Below, piece after piece: positions 44,017 to 56,384 of a stretch of DNA of 64,000 nucleotides. The DNA is taken from assembly GCA_030704615.1 (NCBI GenBank), contig CM060734.1, positions 34,362,042 to 34,426,041 on the forward strand, written 5' to 3'. The DNA comes from Takakia lepidozioides (lineage: Eukaryota; Streptophyta; Takakiopsida; Takakiales; Takakiaceae). Numbering within the stretch: the first letter of the stretch is position 1; each line of letters begins with the position of its first letter. The translations under genes were made by a program, and so were the position numbers. Under the pieces are notes generated by a model, which saw only the letters and a program-made list of their open reading frames with translations, did not search any database and was not told where the DNA came from.

Positions 44017-45354
44017 GATAGCAACCTCTTGGGCTTTATCCGCCCACCCTAACCGTGGCGTAGCCTCCACTTGCTCCGCCATAGCCACCTTGAGAACATC
44101 CTCTGGGGAAGAAACATTCTCAACCTCTTCAAAAATATTGGCCACCTTGGCCTCCAACTGATCCTCAATGTATGGCTCTCCCCACTCCTCATACTGCTGC
44201 TTGAGAGATCCAATGACTCTCTATTTGCGCATCTCATCCCACATCTGCCATGGGTGTTTGCACCCCATGATCCTATGCTCGCCCCCACTCACTGCCTCAA
44301 CCGTCCCGGTTGGCAGAGGGGATACAATACCAAATGGGAGTGCAGAAGTTGCCACCACTGTCTGCAACCTCCGTTGCTCAGCCATGCACAAGCCAATGAT
44401 CCATGTCAAGCAATTTAGATCCATTGCTTGACCCAACACATGTCGGCGTGATGCCTCTGACAGAGCTGACACAGTTGTAGTGCCCGTGGCAAATCCCATT
44501 GCCCGTTCTCGCTCATCTGCATTGGGCTCCACCAATTGTTGTAGCACAATGTCCCAAATCAACCCAGGACCATTGTCTCAAAAAGCATGAGACGAGGGAA
44601 AGCTCATGAGCGTAGGCAAGGCCGCATGTGGCTGCCCCACTCAATTTACCACTGCTAGAGGTGGACGGTCATCATGTCGCACCCTCTGTGGTTGCCTCCC
44701 TTGGTCCAAAATGCCCTCAACTGTGAGATTGGGTGGCTGTTGAATGGAATTGTATGCTCTCTTGAGCAGCTTTGGTGGTGCAAGATTGGTCCACCACAAT
44801 CGAGGTCGATGCGCTCGTGATCCCACCGCTGCTGCATCTAATAGCACCGCCGATCCAATCCAAGACCGCACCTGATGCACACTGGCCATAACCCTGGCCC
44901 AAGAGTCCCCCATAAGAGGAACATTCTCCAAGATATAGGTTAGAGGTTGCACTTGCCTTGTCTGCAAGTCACGCAACACTCTCAACATCTCCCAAAACAA
45001 ATGCGATCGTGCATCATGCAAGCCGTTCCCATGACCTGCGGGAGAGTGTCCTTGGCAAGGCCATCTAGCTATCACTAAGTCAATGGCACCATGCTGGTCC
45101 AAATTATCCGCCCCCAACAAGGTAATGTCTGCTGGCAAGGCCTTTTGATACCCTTGAATTGCTGAGAGAGACAACAACTCAGGATACCGGTGTGTGAGCA
45201 AGGCGATGTGGCGTATAGAAATACGCCGAGCTATCTCATCCTTCTCTACATATAAGTACTTGCGTACTTTAATCCCAGCTTGCAACACTCCTGCAAGCCC
45301 AGTGCTCATGCCTCCAAACAAGTCTAGCAAACAAATCCCTGAGTCAGGTGGTTG
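44017..45354 (-). pseudogene. DNMT3-like C5-cytosine DNA methyltransferase domain inside copy B
   Basis: It has motif I LLDLFGGMSTGLAGVLQ, motif II YLYVEKDE, motif IV WPCQGHSPAG with the catalytic Cys, and motif VI YILENVPLM. Motif VIII is SRAHRPRLWWTN. After two stops come ERERAMGF and RRHVLGQAMDLNCLTW. Unlike copy A there is no frameshift between motifs I and VIII. In-frame stops occur at 44641-44643 and 44578-44580 (both Arg in A) and at 44221-44223. A linker with VANIFEEVENVSSPEDVLK then runs to the shared UAG. Confidence 0.88.
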
Positions 45355-46665
45355 CTAGGTAATGGGCAGTGTATCCAAAGGAGCTAACTGAGGAGGTCCA
45401 GGTGATGTCACTGAACTCCCCTCAATTACCAATGGATAGGCCTCCTGCCATGCTTGTTGCGCATACTCATCTGCTACTCGATGCAAATTCCTAACTGTAC
45501 CCCACAGTGGAATATGAACAGACACATGAGGAAGCAAATCAGCCTTGTATGCCAATTGTTTGTCCTCATCAGGTGGTGGCCTATCATTTGCATGGCTATT
45601 GCCCTCCAAGAGCTCACCACCCCAAGCCACCACCCCTGCGAATGCAGCAAATGTGGGCATCATGTTCCTATGATCCACCGCTACATTCCCAATAAACTGC
45701 ACTGGGAGCAGTGCACGTTGACCATCCCCTGACTGCCATTCCGGCCTATAGGATGTTGTTTCCTCCCAAAAGTCCAAAGTAAAGCCCATCGGGTATAACA
45801 CAACCCCACCAACAAGCACATCATAAGACATCGCGTCCGTAACAATGGCTTTAGCTCTCATGACAGAGCCATCTGTAGGATGATCTGGTTGTAATCGAAT
45901 GAAGAGCTCATGGCGTGTAATCCCTCGTGTCTTCTCTAAACCGCCCAAAGATGTTTGAATTTGGAAAGGACAAGGCTCCAAATCCGCCTCTGTAAGGCCC
46001 AAGCCTGCAATTGCTGCTCTCCCCAACATCAATGGCTGTGCTCCCGAGTCCAACAAGACCCGCAGTGGCCTATACCTCCTCCCGGCTCGGCCACCCAACT
46101 GAAACACACCATCCTGATTGTCTACCAGGACTACCCCAGGAGTCACCATACTACGCTCAATGGCTGGTCTAGCTGGCAATTCCTGCAACCTTGCAGCTGC
46201 CACTTGCCATGGCGCAACTGTGGCTGTTTTCACCCTTGAATCCAAGGCATCCATGCACTGCACCTGATCCGCTATCCCCGCAGATAGTGCCGATGCATCA
46301 CCACTCTCACAAAGTGCAGCTGCCAGTCTAAACACTGCAGCTGGCCGCATCCCCGGCATTGCAATTGTCGTGGCAGAAAACAATGAAGCTTGGCAAATTG
46401 CCGTAGCCACCCCCAACAATGTACTGGCTGCACCTTGCTTTGCTGCACCACCCACTGGCATTTCCCGAGCCACACCAACTCTCCCCAATGACACTCGTGG
46501 CTCTACTTCTGACACACTTGGGCGAGCGGGTGCCATCGATGGCATAGTTGGCATTGTCTCAGCCAATGTGAAAGACTATGGAAGCCTTGTTTGCCGACTT
46601 GCTTCCCCTCTTCGTGGATCAAAATCCACATCCACTCCTCTTGGCTCAGGAGCACGCGTTGCTGC
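45355..46665 (-). pseudogene. Copy B aspartic protease and linker
   Basis: The retropepsin core VLLDSGAQPLMLGRAAIAGL lies near 46060, and MSYDVLVGGVVLYPMGF near 45810. The reading is in frame with Gag upstream and DNMT downstream. TAG at 45355-45357 stands where copy A has Trp. TAG at 46576-46578 stands where A has Gln. Confidence 0.85.
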
Positions 46666-48096
46666 TCAAGTGACAGCAGCTGTAGAGTCCACATGCAATG
46701 GTTCTGCAAGTGCGGCTCCACACATGAAGCCCATACCAATCTGGTCTTTCCTAGGCATATGAGGTTGTGCAGGTGGGGCTTGAACCTCAAGCCTTGGAGC
46801 TGGAGCAACATGAGTAGTGGCCATGGCAGCAAGACGTTGCTCTAGCTGGGCAAGTCTATCCAGCATGCCTTGGTCATGACCTTGACCTTGACCCTGTGCT
46901 CCTTGGTTTTGGTTACGACCTCCACCCCGACCTCTGCCTCCTCTACCTCTCTGGACTATATTGCCTCGTCCTTGGCCACCATTGTTCCCTTGGAACTGGC
47001 CTGGCCATAGCTCAGGATGCAAGCCATAACAATGGGCCTCCTCATGCCCATACTTTCCACAATGCCCACACTGTAGTTGTATAGGCTGTGCCTGTGCCGA
47101 CCCTTTGCCTCTCTCCGGGCAATCCTTCTTGACATGGGGTCCTCCACAATCCCAACAAGTCACACCCGACTGTTGTTGGCCTGAGAATGAAGGAAGAGAC
47201 CTCTGCATCTGAGATCCTCTCTGTCCTTCCCTCGGCTTCACCTGAGCCCCCTTGTTGCCTTGACGTTGGGGTAGTGGTTGTTGTTGGCTAGGAGCCCCAC
47301 TTCGTTGTGTCTCTTTACCAAATCCCACCATGACCACTTGCTCCTCCACCATATTGAGCTCTATCCGCTCTGCCAGCAAAAACACGTTTGCTAAGGTGGG
47401 TTGGTCCACTTGTAGGAGAGTTGCATCCCGCACCCTTCTCCTTAGCTCCTTGTCCAATATCCCATACCAGAATTGGACTGCTTGAGCTTCCGTAACCCCT
47501 TGGGTTACATTTATCAATCGTCTCATGCGCGTGTAAGCCTCCCTCAAACTCTCAGTAGGCTTGCGCTGGAACTCTTGCAAGCTCCGCAATTTCTCCGTCC
47601 TTATCCCTTGGTAGTTTTTCCTCAACTCCTCGAAGAACTCCACAACTGGGTTAAAGGCAGGCACGGGTGTTGGTGCTGCAGCAGGAGCTTGGGTGGACTT
47701 CCCAGCTCCTGTTCCACTTGACGTCCCACTGCTGCTTGCAGTAGCTGTTGGTGTAGTTGTCGGTGTCACCAATGCCCTTGTGCCTCTAGTGATGGAGACA
47801 TAGTCAGGTGACCAATACACCCGCCATTCCTCAATCTCCACCTCATGTCCCTGCCTAAACTCATGGTAGTCATCCATGGGCGGCCCCTCAAGGTGCTGAA
47901 ACAACCCTTTCCACGCCATAAAAGGCGTAAACAGTTGTGGATTGTGCATCTGCTGCAAATCACACCAACTATCAAACTCCTGTATGAAATCATCAAGCTC
48001 GATGGTGCCCACAGCTCCAGAGTACCGACGTGGCCCTATGGTAGCTCCCACAACAATGGCACGGAAATGGCTTGCACCCTCGGCGAGAATCCTCAT
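46666..48096 (-). pseudogene. Copy B Gag (476 codons open)
   Basis: This is the most complete Gag of the three copies. It has the capsid region (ELDDFIQEFDSWCDLQQM, AWKGLFQHLEGPPMDDYHEF) and VVEFFEELRKNYQGIR. It also has FWYGILDKELRRRVRDA and two zinc knuckles (CWDCGGPHVKKDC; CGHCGKYGHEEAHC). A Gly/Arg/Gln-rich RNA-binding stretch and a short coiled segment (RLAQLEQRLAAMA) follow. It ends at a TGA where copy A has Arg (CGA), in frame with the protease. The 5' edge is atypical (MRILAEGASHFRAIVVG) compared with A and C, and may mark a rearranged leader. Confidence 0.85.
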
Positions 48097-48299
48097 AACT
48101 CTGAGTCTGAACCTTCCTCAGAAGACACTGAAGGTGAAGCTGGCCTAAATTGCACACCTCGTCTTGTATACCCACTAGTATCGCTGGTGCTTGTACCGGC
48201 ACTCTCCTTAGCAACTGGTGGCACCTCCATGATGAAAACTCACAACCACACCTGTTGTAAACCTGTCTGCCTTTAAGTGAAGGAGCCTTCTCATTGGGA

Positions 48300-49770
48300 C
48301 CCTTACAAGGCGAGACATTAATGGTCATGAGTGACGACACAATTCTTTGAGGAGCTGCCAGGGAAGAAAGGAGGAGTGAAGGAGCTTTCTCATTGCACGT
48401 GGAAGGTAGCGAAGCCCAAGTACAATGTCGTTTCGTATGAATGAGAAGGGACAGTACTATACTTCAGCACTACATTCGCTATGCTTGAATATCTTACGGG
48501 GACAGATGCAACATGTATTTGGGCTCACGTTTTAATGACCTGCTGGAAGCTGAATATGACATGCATAGTTGTATAGTTTCTGACTTCTCTATTGCTTCTT
48601 GTAGTCAAGGAAAAGAAGGTTAAGAATGTTAAATGTCGAATGCAAGTAGCCAATGTGGAATGAGCCTGTTGAAAAATGATGATTCGACACACAATTGTTG
48701 TTTGAGCAACAAATTGTCAAATGAACAATAGTACTATCCATTGGACATTCCTTATCCCATCCATATCCCATCACGTTCAAACGACAGTTTGTCAATTAGG
48801 CTTGTCAAATAAACCCCCTTTTTGTTGTGGTGAGTAATCATTTGACAGACCAAAGCTACTGCAGCGGAAGAAAAATAAATGACGACCAATGAACAATTTA
48901 TTTTGGGAGGGGCAAAAGCATATATATATATAGACGGCTACCGAAGGAAGCGTAATTTATGGTGTCTCTTCACCGCAAGGGCTACTACCTTCCAGCTCAA
49001 AAGCATATATACAAACTTACAAAGTGACAAAACCATGAAAATGATGATGGGAAATACAATTTCTAAGGTACATTTGAAATACGTCCTTATTGTTTTTTTG
49101 CAGCAAGAGACCTACATCTAGCACTAATCAGCATTTCACATCAATTTGTCTTATACTTCCTACAATTGTGGTGTTCCGGGTTCTGTATATGACGGCATCT
49201 GAAAGAAATTGTTCGCATACTGTCTAAGTCTTAATCAAGATCCATATACCATTTCAACATGATATCATTTATTTTCTAAAGAGAAATTATTCAACTTCAA
49301 ACACAAATGATTGTTGAATGTACCTTCGGAATAAATGACATTTGAAGGAGTTGGATTGCAACCTAAAAGTTGACATTGAAGTTTGAGATTGTTTGTTCAA
49401 TTTAGATATGATAGAGCTTTATTGCATTATGCCTAATGCACTATGACATAAATCAGCTATCAAGGCTTATTTTTTAATACTATGGCTTATCAAGAGATTG
49501 CCCTATTGAAGACATTAACATATATATATCCAAAAGGAGGATGAGAAGATTTAGACATAGGATTAGAAGGGGAAATTTTGTTTGAGATGACTTGATTGAT
49601 TATCTAGATCAAGTAGATATTAGATTTTATTATACATAGCCACGTATCCACCTCCAAAAATGGGGTGAGAAATACACGATTGGGAACTAGACTTAATAAA
49701 TGTGTCCCCTTGAGAGAGTATTAAACACTTTACACAATGTATAAGGTTTTGTACTTCATCCCTTCATTCT
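48300..49770. other. No gene seen
   Basis: AT-rich sequence with short, unconvincing ORFs on both strands. There are no repeats beyond a few TATATA runs near 48920 and 49520. Confidence 0.4.
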
Positions 49771-49869
49771 ACCTTGGGGCTACTAGATGTTAAAAGGCTC
49801 ATTTCTTACTTCCATTTGTTCTCTAGGACAATGAGATTTTGTACTTTTTATTCTAATACTAAGCTTGCT

Positions 49870-50052
49870 TTACAGGTCATCCATAATTTGCATGTGGATG
49901 CCTTGAGTGTCGTAGCCGAAATAATTGAGAAGTGGGGCAATGTGAGTAGACCTTTCATCGCTGCTCTTACATCAAATATCGATACAAGGACACATGAGCG
50001 TTGCTTTGAGATTGGCACGGATGACGTCCTCATGAAGCCTATTTTTCTTTGA
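49870..50052 (+). pseudogene. Receiver-domain fragment of a hybrid histidine kinase
   Basis: The frame from just after a TTTACAG acceptor (49877) encodes EIIEKWGNVSRPFIAALTSN, then RTHERCFEIGTDDVLMKPIFL. This matches the C-terminal half of response-regulator receiver domains: the 'RPxIxALTAN' strand, the 'RxxCxxxGxDDxLxKPI' end and the conserved Lys in MKPI. The phosphoacceptor Asp half is missing and no kinase domain is near. It is therefore an isolated exon-like remnant with a TGA right after. Confidence 0.6.
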
Positions 50053-50059
50053 GCCATTT

Positions 50060-51890
50060 GAAAGCTAAATTGAACAAGCCACAAACAGCCAGAGGCTCTG
50101 TCCATAGAAGAAACAATTTTGACAAGCTGCCACGTGGTTTATACTTGAGAGTTTTTTTTGGCCAATCATACTCTTGACAGAGTGTAAGGTCCGTTGACCA
50201 CATTTTCTCCATTGGCTTCAACATGATGCAAAATCTCTGCCCTGAAGGGACAGAGCCAATAAAATGCTACACCATGGCGCACCTCGGCGTGCTGGCAATC
50301 GATAACTCTTACAATGTTGTCAGGCCTAGTGACGTTCTCTAGAGCGCTGCTTCTTTTCTTGGTAACAAAGACCTTCAAATTGTTCCTTTTTAGCCGAGGA
50401 CATGCAATGGTAGCCCAATGGTTGGGATAGATACCATACCCAGACGGGAGAAGCATGATCGTTTTATCAACATTGATATCACAGTCATCCACCAAAACAT
50501 AGACTTTACAAATGTGGATGTAGTTGCACTTCCAGCCACATTGCAATTCGAAAATGGCACTATAGTGAAGAGAGGAGGAGTGAATAGAGAGAGAAGTGCA
50601 AATGCTTGGAATTCTTCCCTTGATTCCATTGCTTTTAAACTGTGGTATATCTAGGGCTTTCATGTTAGTGCATTACGTAGCGGTTGTCAACTGCGTATCA
50701 ACATCAATTGAAGGAGGAGGTGTGGATGCATCATGTGACAAGATTATTTGACTGATTCTTGGTCTTTGAGTGGTAACAAGGATTACAATGCATGTTAGTC
50801 CCCAAGATTGCTGGAGAAGGCTACATGGAACTTCAGTTTTTTGGCAAATTGTCTAATTGGTTTTGCATTGGTCATACACTTTCTGGATTTTACTACAGCA
50901 GCCTTTCTCTTGAAAAGATCTTTGCAGATTTTTGAACACTAACACAATTTCATTGCATGTTAGGTCCACAAGAACATTGATGTTGGAGATGGCTTCCTCG
51001 AACCTCTGGATTTTTATGGTTGTGGAGCAATGCTACTCCATCTTGTTGCACACTGCACTACTATTCCATTTCAAATATTCTCTCTTCTGAACCATCCATA
51101 TAAGAGCAAGACTTGGAGAGTCAAATCTTAGAATCCTTTAAACATGGAGCAATTGCAATCATTGCAATTGCCTGAACCCACCAAAAAATCTGATCTATGC
51201 GGCTTCATCTGCGACATTAGTGATTGTCTTCACTGTGTTTTTTTTCGCCCCATAGTTTGTTATTTGTTTTTCAACTTGTTTACGGCCACATCATTTATGT
51301 TGTGTGCTTTTTATCTGAGGGGAGAGGAACCTGAAGTAGAAAACACTTTTGTGTAGTGAGGGCTATAATCTTATGGAAGGTGGGACTAAGTGGTCTTCTT
51401 CAAGTTTCACAGCATTGAGTGAGCCCCACCATCTACAGCAGAATCCTGCAAACACAGTTAGCCAACTGGGCCAGAAAATACTAGCCTGTAACAGCTGATG
51501 ATATGAGAATGCAATGGGAATCCGACCGAATTTCCCATACAAGCTTGTCAACAAAACTCAGGTATTCAAGCAAGTACCTCCAATTTCAGAACAGGACCAT
51601 AACTAAATTGCAAGCCAAATATTTGATATGCCAGATTGTAATAGACAGCCCTACATATCAGATAATAATGAAGTCTGCGGATGACCCCAGGCAAATATGA
51701 ACAAAAACATTCCCAGCCCTCAATTTTGATCATGCCATCTACAAGTGCTAGGAAGAAGACGGCAAATAGTACTTTTGTGCTACTGAATTTCCAGGCAAGA
51801 AGCAAGGTTGGTCTTTCGGCCACATAGCTGCAAGCTATTGAGATAAAACTAAAATACACCACTCATCTATCCTCACTTCTGCTCGGATCA
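50060..51890. other. No gene seen; possible reductase 3' flank
   Basis: A 165-codon minus-strand ORF (50663-50166) has no family features that I recognise. A tRNA-like A-box (GTAGCCCAATGG) occurs near 50410. The right edge (51363-51899) is likely 3' UTR and terminator of the reductase gene. Confidence 0.35.
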
Positions 51891-51899
51891 AACTCATCC

Positions 51900-54800
51900 T
51901 CAGAAGAGATTGATACCCCAAAATTTCTCAGGGTTGTTGGTGCGCAAGCTTTTGTCAAGGGACTTGATGGTCTTGACATCATCATCTGTCAACTCAAAGT
52001 CAAAGACATCAAGGTTCTGCTTCAATCTCTCCATCTTGTCTGACTTAGGAACGACAACTGTCTTGCGCTCAATGCCCCAGCGCAGCGCAATTTGTGCCGG
52101 TGTCTTGTTGTACTTTCTTGCCAATCCCTGTAGTGTGTTTGTAGTGTGTGTGTGAGAGAGAGGGAAGCGAGAGATCACTCCTTACATAGACTAGTGAACG
52201 GAATCACAACTGAAGTCAATAATTCACTTAGGGAGCACTTAGGGAAGATGCAGACCTGAAGAACAGGGTCATCAAGACACGAAATGGTGCCAAACAATTC
52301 AGTGTTAGCAACCCCACCACCCAATGGGGTGTGGGCAGTGACAGCTATCCCATGCTTCTGGCAAAAATTCACCAATGATTCACGCTGGAAGTAAGGATGG
52401 GTCTCGATTTGGTTGACAGCTGGCTTAATCTTTGAATATGCAAGGCAGTCCCGGGTCAAAAAGATGTCGTAGTTACTGCCAAACACATGCCAATTAGAAA
52501 GGAGAGAGCCCATCCTTGCTCGCACAGGGTCCAAGAAAGATGATGCTGGCTTGCTGGTCTACAATTTCTTTCAAACAATACATATAAGAGAAAGGTGTAG
52601 AAAACTGCAGAGATGAGGATAAAGTAGTACAAGAAGGAAAACCAGACCGGGAGAAAAGATTATACTCATAAGACATTGTTTGCCGTAGCCTTGTGGCCAT
52701 TGACCCCGCGCCCAGTTTGAGCGGGAACAAAAGGGACAGAACCTACCTCTGTCAGGGGCTGACGTTGGTAGTAAGACTTACCTTCATATATAGAATTAAT
52801 CCGGGTTTTCCAGATATCCTCTAGAAATCCCTTCACACAAGCATCAATCTGCTGTGTGTGATTTGCCCAAAAACTAGGCCTCAGGAGGGCCTGGGCTTTT
52901 GGCTCAGCCTCGAGACTTTCAAAGTTGGTAAACAGGGGTACAGGCACAATTCCCTTGATAGATTTGAAGAGAGCGTCTCTTTGGTGAGAGAACCCCGGAC
53001 AGTGTATCAGAAAATGAATACTGTCTTCAGATTGCCCACACAACGGGCAATTGCACTCTCCCTTTCCTCTCTGCTTCTGTTTGCTGTTCAAAGGTAGGCT
53101 TCCTGCCCTGAGTTTAATTTTCAGTCTAGTGCCGAGAGTGGGTAGACCCTTTAGGTCATCCAAGATGTCCTCCCCCATGTCACTGACTGGAAACAAGTTC
53201 AGGGAAGTTTTCTGCCCAACTTCATTTTCATCAGACAATCTCATGGCAACAGACATGGCTTTGGACACTACAGCCTCTAAGTCAGATTTATCCAGCAGGG
53301 TCAAGACTTGCGGATCCAGGTCCAGGTCCTTGAGAATCTCTTCTACTCTCTTCTGCCAGGACTTAGCCTGTTTGACAGGGCGGTCCTGTTTCCAAGATAT
53401 AGAGTCGATTAACTTAGGATATCTGGTGTTGGTCATATGTTGCACCATCTGACCTTGAATTCATCTCGTCGGGAGCTTAAGGACGGAATGCCAAACTCAC
53501 CCCGAACAGCCACATTGGCTGTTTTGGAGCATGCTGACATACACTCCTTAAGCACCCCCACTTGAATGGATTCTAGAGACTTAGCCTGGTTGGAGTTATC
53601 AACCCATATTGCAGATCCGTACTCCAAGGCAGGTCTAATAACGCGACAAAGCATGGTTTTCTTAACCTCAGAGTTGACCCCTCTGCAGTGGAAAAATTTA
53701 GTGAGCCCCAGAGCTTTGCCCTTGCCAGTTTGAACAACTTTCCGGATATGTGCATCCCAATTACAATTGGAGGAAAACTCAATGCCCAGGTAAGTGTAGG
53801 AAGGGAGGACCGGGATCTCTTGGCTACCCCACTGCCACTTAAGAGCACTTCCTCCCTCTCCTCTGTCGTTGAATGCTACCACTGCACATTTGCTGACATT
53901 AGCCTCTAGCCCCCAAAGATCAAAGTATCTCTTCGCGCAATCAATCAACTCCTGGAGATTGGTTGGAGTCTCCCCTATGCCTGCGAAGTCATCTGCAAAC
54001 ATAAGAGCTGGTATGGTGGTATCACCCACCCTTAACCCAAATCCCTCACTTTCCACATCCTCGAGGAGTTGATTGATGAAAACATTGTACTCATAAGACG
54101 TTGTTTGCCGTAGCCTTGTGGCCATTGACCCCGCGCTCAGTTTGAGCGGGAACAAAAGGGACAGAACCTACCTCTGTCAGGGGCTGACATTGGTAGTAAG
54201 ACTTAACCTCCATATAAAGAATTAATCCGGGTTTTCCAGATATCCTCTAGAAATCCCTTCACACAAGCATCAATCTGCTGTGTGTGATTTGCCCAAAAAC
54301 TAGGCCTCAGGAGGGCCTGGGCTTTTGGCTCAGCCTCGAGACATTGAAGAGCAGAGGGGAGAGAGTACATCCTTGAGCTACACCTTGGTCTATGTCAAAG
54401 AAGTTGGACTTCTGTCTGTTAACAGTGACACAGCTTTTGGTGTGAGCATACAAGTTGTGGACAACTCTCCACATCTTTCCCTTGATCCCACAAGACCAGA
54501 GGCGGAACCATAGGCCATCTCTCCACACTCCAGACCGGGAGAAAAGAGAGGAAGTGCAAGGATTCCCCTAGGCTCAGTCCCAAACATTACATCCAGAATG
54601 CTCTCAAAGCAAGACAAGCTAAATATAATAGAAAAAACAGAAAAAGATATAAACAGAAGAAATGTAATAGGACGCATTGATAACAGACCTGATGCCAATG
54701 CTATGGACTAGGCGAGCCGAGACAAGTTCCTCCATGGCATGCCATGTGGTTTCCAGAGAAGTAGTAACGTCAATGTCAAGTACCCCTTTGGCATCCATTG

Positions 54801-56125
54801 CACTGCTTGTTGTGCCAACCCCTGTTACCAGCCAGAATGAGAATTTCAAGACATCAGACGAGGAACCAAGTGAAGATCAAGTGGCTTCAATTACAACATT
54901 CTGAAGGGTGCCCAACCAACTTTTAAAGGTTAGAGGTAGCCAGAACAGGTAAGGAGTCAACCTGTGTGCCGGGTTGCAATAGGAAAATGAACCAAGTAGA
55001 GGTCCAAATAGTCCAACTGCAGATTCTTCAAGCTGTCCTCACATGCCTCCCGCACATGCCCATGGTCTGAGTTCCAGAGCTGCCACCCTCCCCAATGCCA
55101 TACCAATTCAAACATTTGTCTCTGATTTGCTTCCAGCACAGTTGGAACCACTGGCAACATCTTTACTAGGCGGGAGGCCAAAAGTGGCTGTTACATGCTG
55201 CAGCTAGGCATACAAATGGAAGTCTCAAAAATTTCAACATGCTTACAGCTAGGACATGGATGCAAACATCGGGTACCTTGGTAGTGATGAAAAGGTCTTG
55301 GCGCCTGACAAGGCCTTGTGCAATGCCATCTGCTAGGGCTGCCCCAACCTCCTTCTCGTTCTTGTAGTCAGCTGCAGCAGCCTATGCCCATACATCAGTA
55401 TCTCACCAATCCAACTCAAGGATTGTCCTCCGCTTGCAACGGCTTTGTGGCGGTATAGACTGGGTGTGAACCGAGCGAACAACTGTACACTTAGGTATCG
55501 GGCGCTGACCACACTGGGATCACCAAAATAAATCCTGGCAAGGATTTGATCCTGAAAGGTTTGCTGAAAGACAAATTTCATTTGGACAAAAAGTTGAAAA
55601 CACCGTGCGTAGGTTCACAATCTTCTAACCATGCAGAGTGTTGGAGAAACGGTGGTAAATGAGAAACCTCAAACTGAATCAATTTTAGAATGTTCATTAC
55701 GATGAAGACTTAACAAGGGAATCAAAGCTCCACTGAGACCATGTCATGTCTTAGAATGGACAATGGCATGCGGTGGATAGACAGAGGGAGGCCGCGAAGA
55801 TGTTGAAATCCAGCCCCAAGGATGAGCTCGTCTGCTAGCTACAAGGCTGCGAACACATGCTTGTGCGGTGTGGCTTTCATACAGAAAAGCACATTCCAAT
55901 GTCGCTGTTAATCTTTACCCACCAATGCAGCAGCAACTGAACACACAACTGTCACAGTGAATTTTCCAAGCCAAAGAAGGTACCAGCGGCATCGAAGTGA
56001 CGATAACCAAGGCGCAATGCCTCCAGGATGACCTGGTGCAGCACTCCCGGGTCTGCCCGCCACATCCCCAACCCCACCACCGGCATCTTGTGCCCATTTC
56101 TAAGCTCTATCACCCTGTCCACCAT
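51900..56125 (-). CDS. NADP-dependent aldo-keto reductase, sorbitol-6-phosphate dehydrogenase type
   Basis: Six exons give 311 codons: 56125-55984, 55371-55277, 55079-54962, 54821-54689, 52475-52256 and 52127-51900. All have GT/AG introns and consistent phases. The product matches plant aldose-6-phosphate reductase / S6PDH-like proteins (about 310 aa) along its whole length. The catalytic tetrad is Asp45 (HFDAA), Tyr50 (DYKNE), Lys79 (TTK) and His110 (LVHFP). The cofactor-end motif [15 protein letters not shown] and the C-terminal KFWGINLF are present. These are cytosolic (alpha/beta)8 barrels that reduce sugar phosphates or aldehydes with NADPH. Substrate cannot be read from sequence. The gene looks intact despite a LINE in intron 4, which is 2.2 kb long. 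Confidence 0.9.
52660..54529 (-). mobile_element. 5'-truncated LINE in reductase intron 4
   Basis: It is flanked by an 18-bp perfect target duplication (CCAGACCGGGAGAAAAGA at 52642-52659 and 54530-54547). It encodes the RT motif [14 protein letters not shown] (near 54350), the catalytic box MFADD (near 54000) and a C-terminal zf-RVT site [17 protein letters not shown] (near 53040). It lacks the endonuclease. The 3' end (ACAATGTCTTATGAGTATAA-like) has no poly(A). A second short copy is nested inside it. Same strand as the host gene. Confidence 0.85.
54086..54344 (-). mobile_element. 260-bp 5'-truncated LINE nested in the RT of the larger LINE
   Basis: It repeats the 3' end of the host LINE (same sequence as 52668 to about 52917). 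It splits the RT reading between LSPLLFN and [16 protein letters not shown] at both edges is a likely target duplication. It was inserted after the larger copy was made, or was present in its source. Confidence 0.75.
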
Positions 56126-56303
56126 CGCTCCCCTCTCTCTACCTCCACAGATTATCTTTCTCGCACACCGTCTTTTTGCCACCAATTTCTCAGGGACTCC
56201 ACGCCCTCCTCCTCTCTCTCTCTCTCTCACCCTTCGCCTCTCCTTCCCTCCTACCCACCATCCCAATTGCCTACTCACCACGTGGGCTACATGCACTACC
56301 TTC

Positions 56304-56316
56304 ATATATATATAAA
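56304..56316 (-). promoter_or_regulatory. TATA-box candidate for the reductase gene
   Basis: CTTTTATATATATAT on the minus strand lies about 180 bp upstream of the ATG. A CT/GA-rich 5' UTR stretch (56205-56235) lies between. It is close to symmetric, so orientation is uncertain. Confidence 0.4.
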
Positions 56317-56384
56317 AGGGGAGTCTGGGGATAGGCCTCAAAAGATTTATTGAAAGGATTTGAAAAGCAAGGATGTATCACATC

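Larger units (their letters stand above)
40040..48300 (-). mobile_element. Ty3/gypsy retrotransposon copy B with DNA methyltransferase and PHD finger
   Basis: It has the same domain order as copy A: Gag, PR, DNMT, UAG, RT, RNase H, integrase, PHD. The whole 48096-40873 span keeps a single reading frame (about 2,400 codons), interrupted only by about ten stop codons. Copy A instead has frameshifts. The two copies differ throughout, so they are separate insertions. The leader differs from that of A and C, and no 5' LTR was recognised. Confidence 0.88.

Noticed and set aside
52666-53448. Independent protein gene inside the reductase intron
   Set aside because: It is the C-terminal part of LINE ORF2 (zf-RVT) within an element bounded by an 18-bp target duplication.
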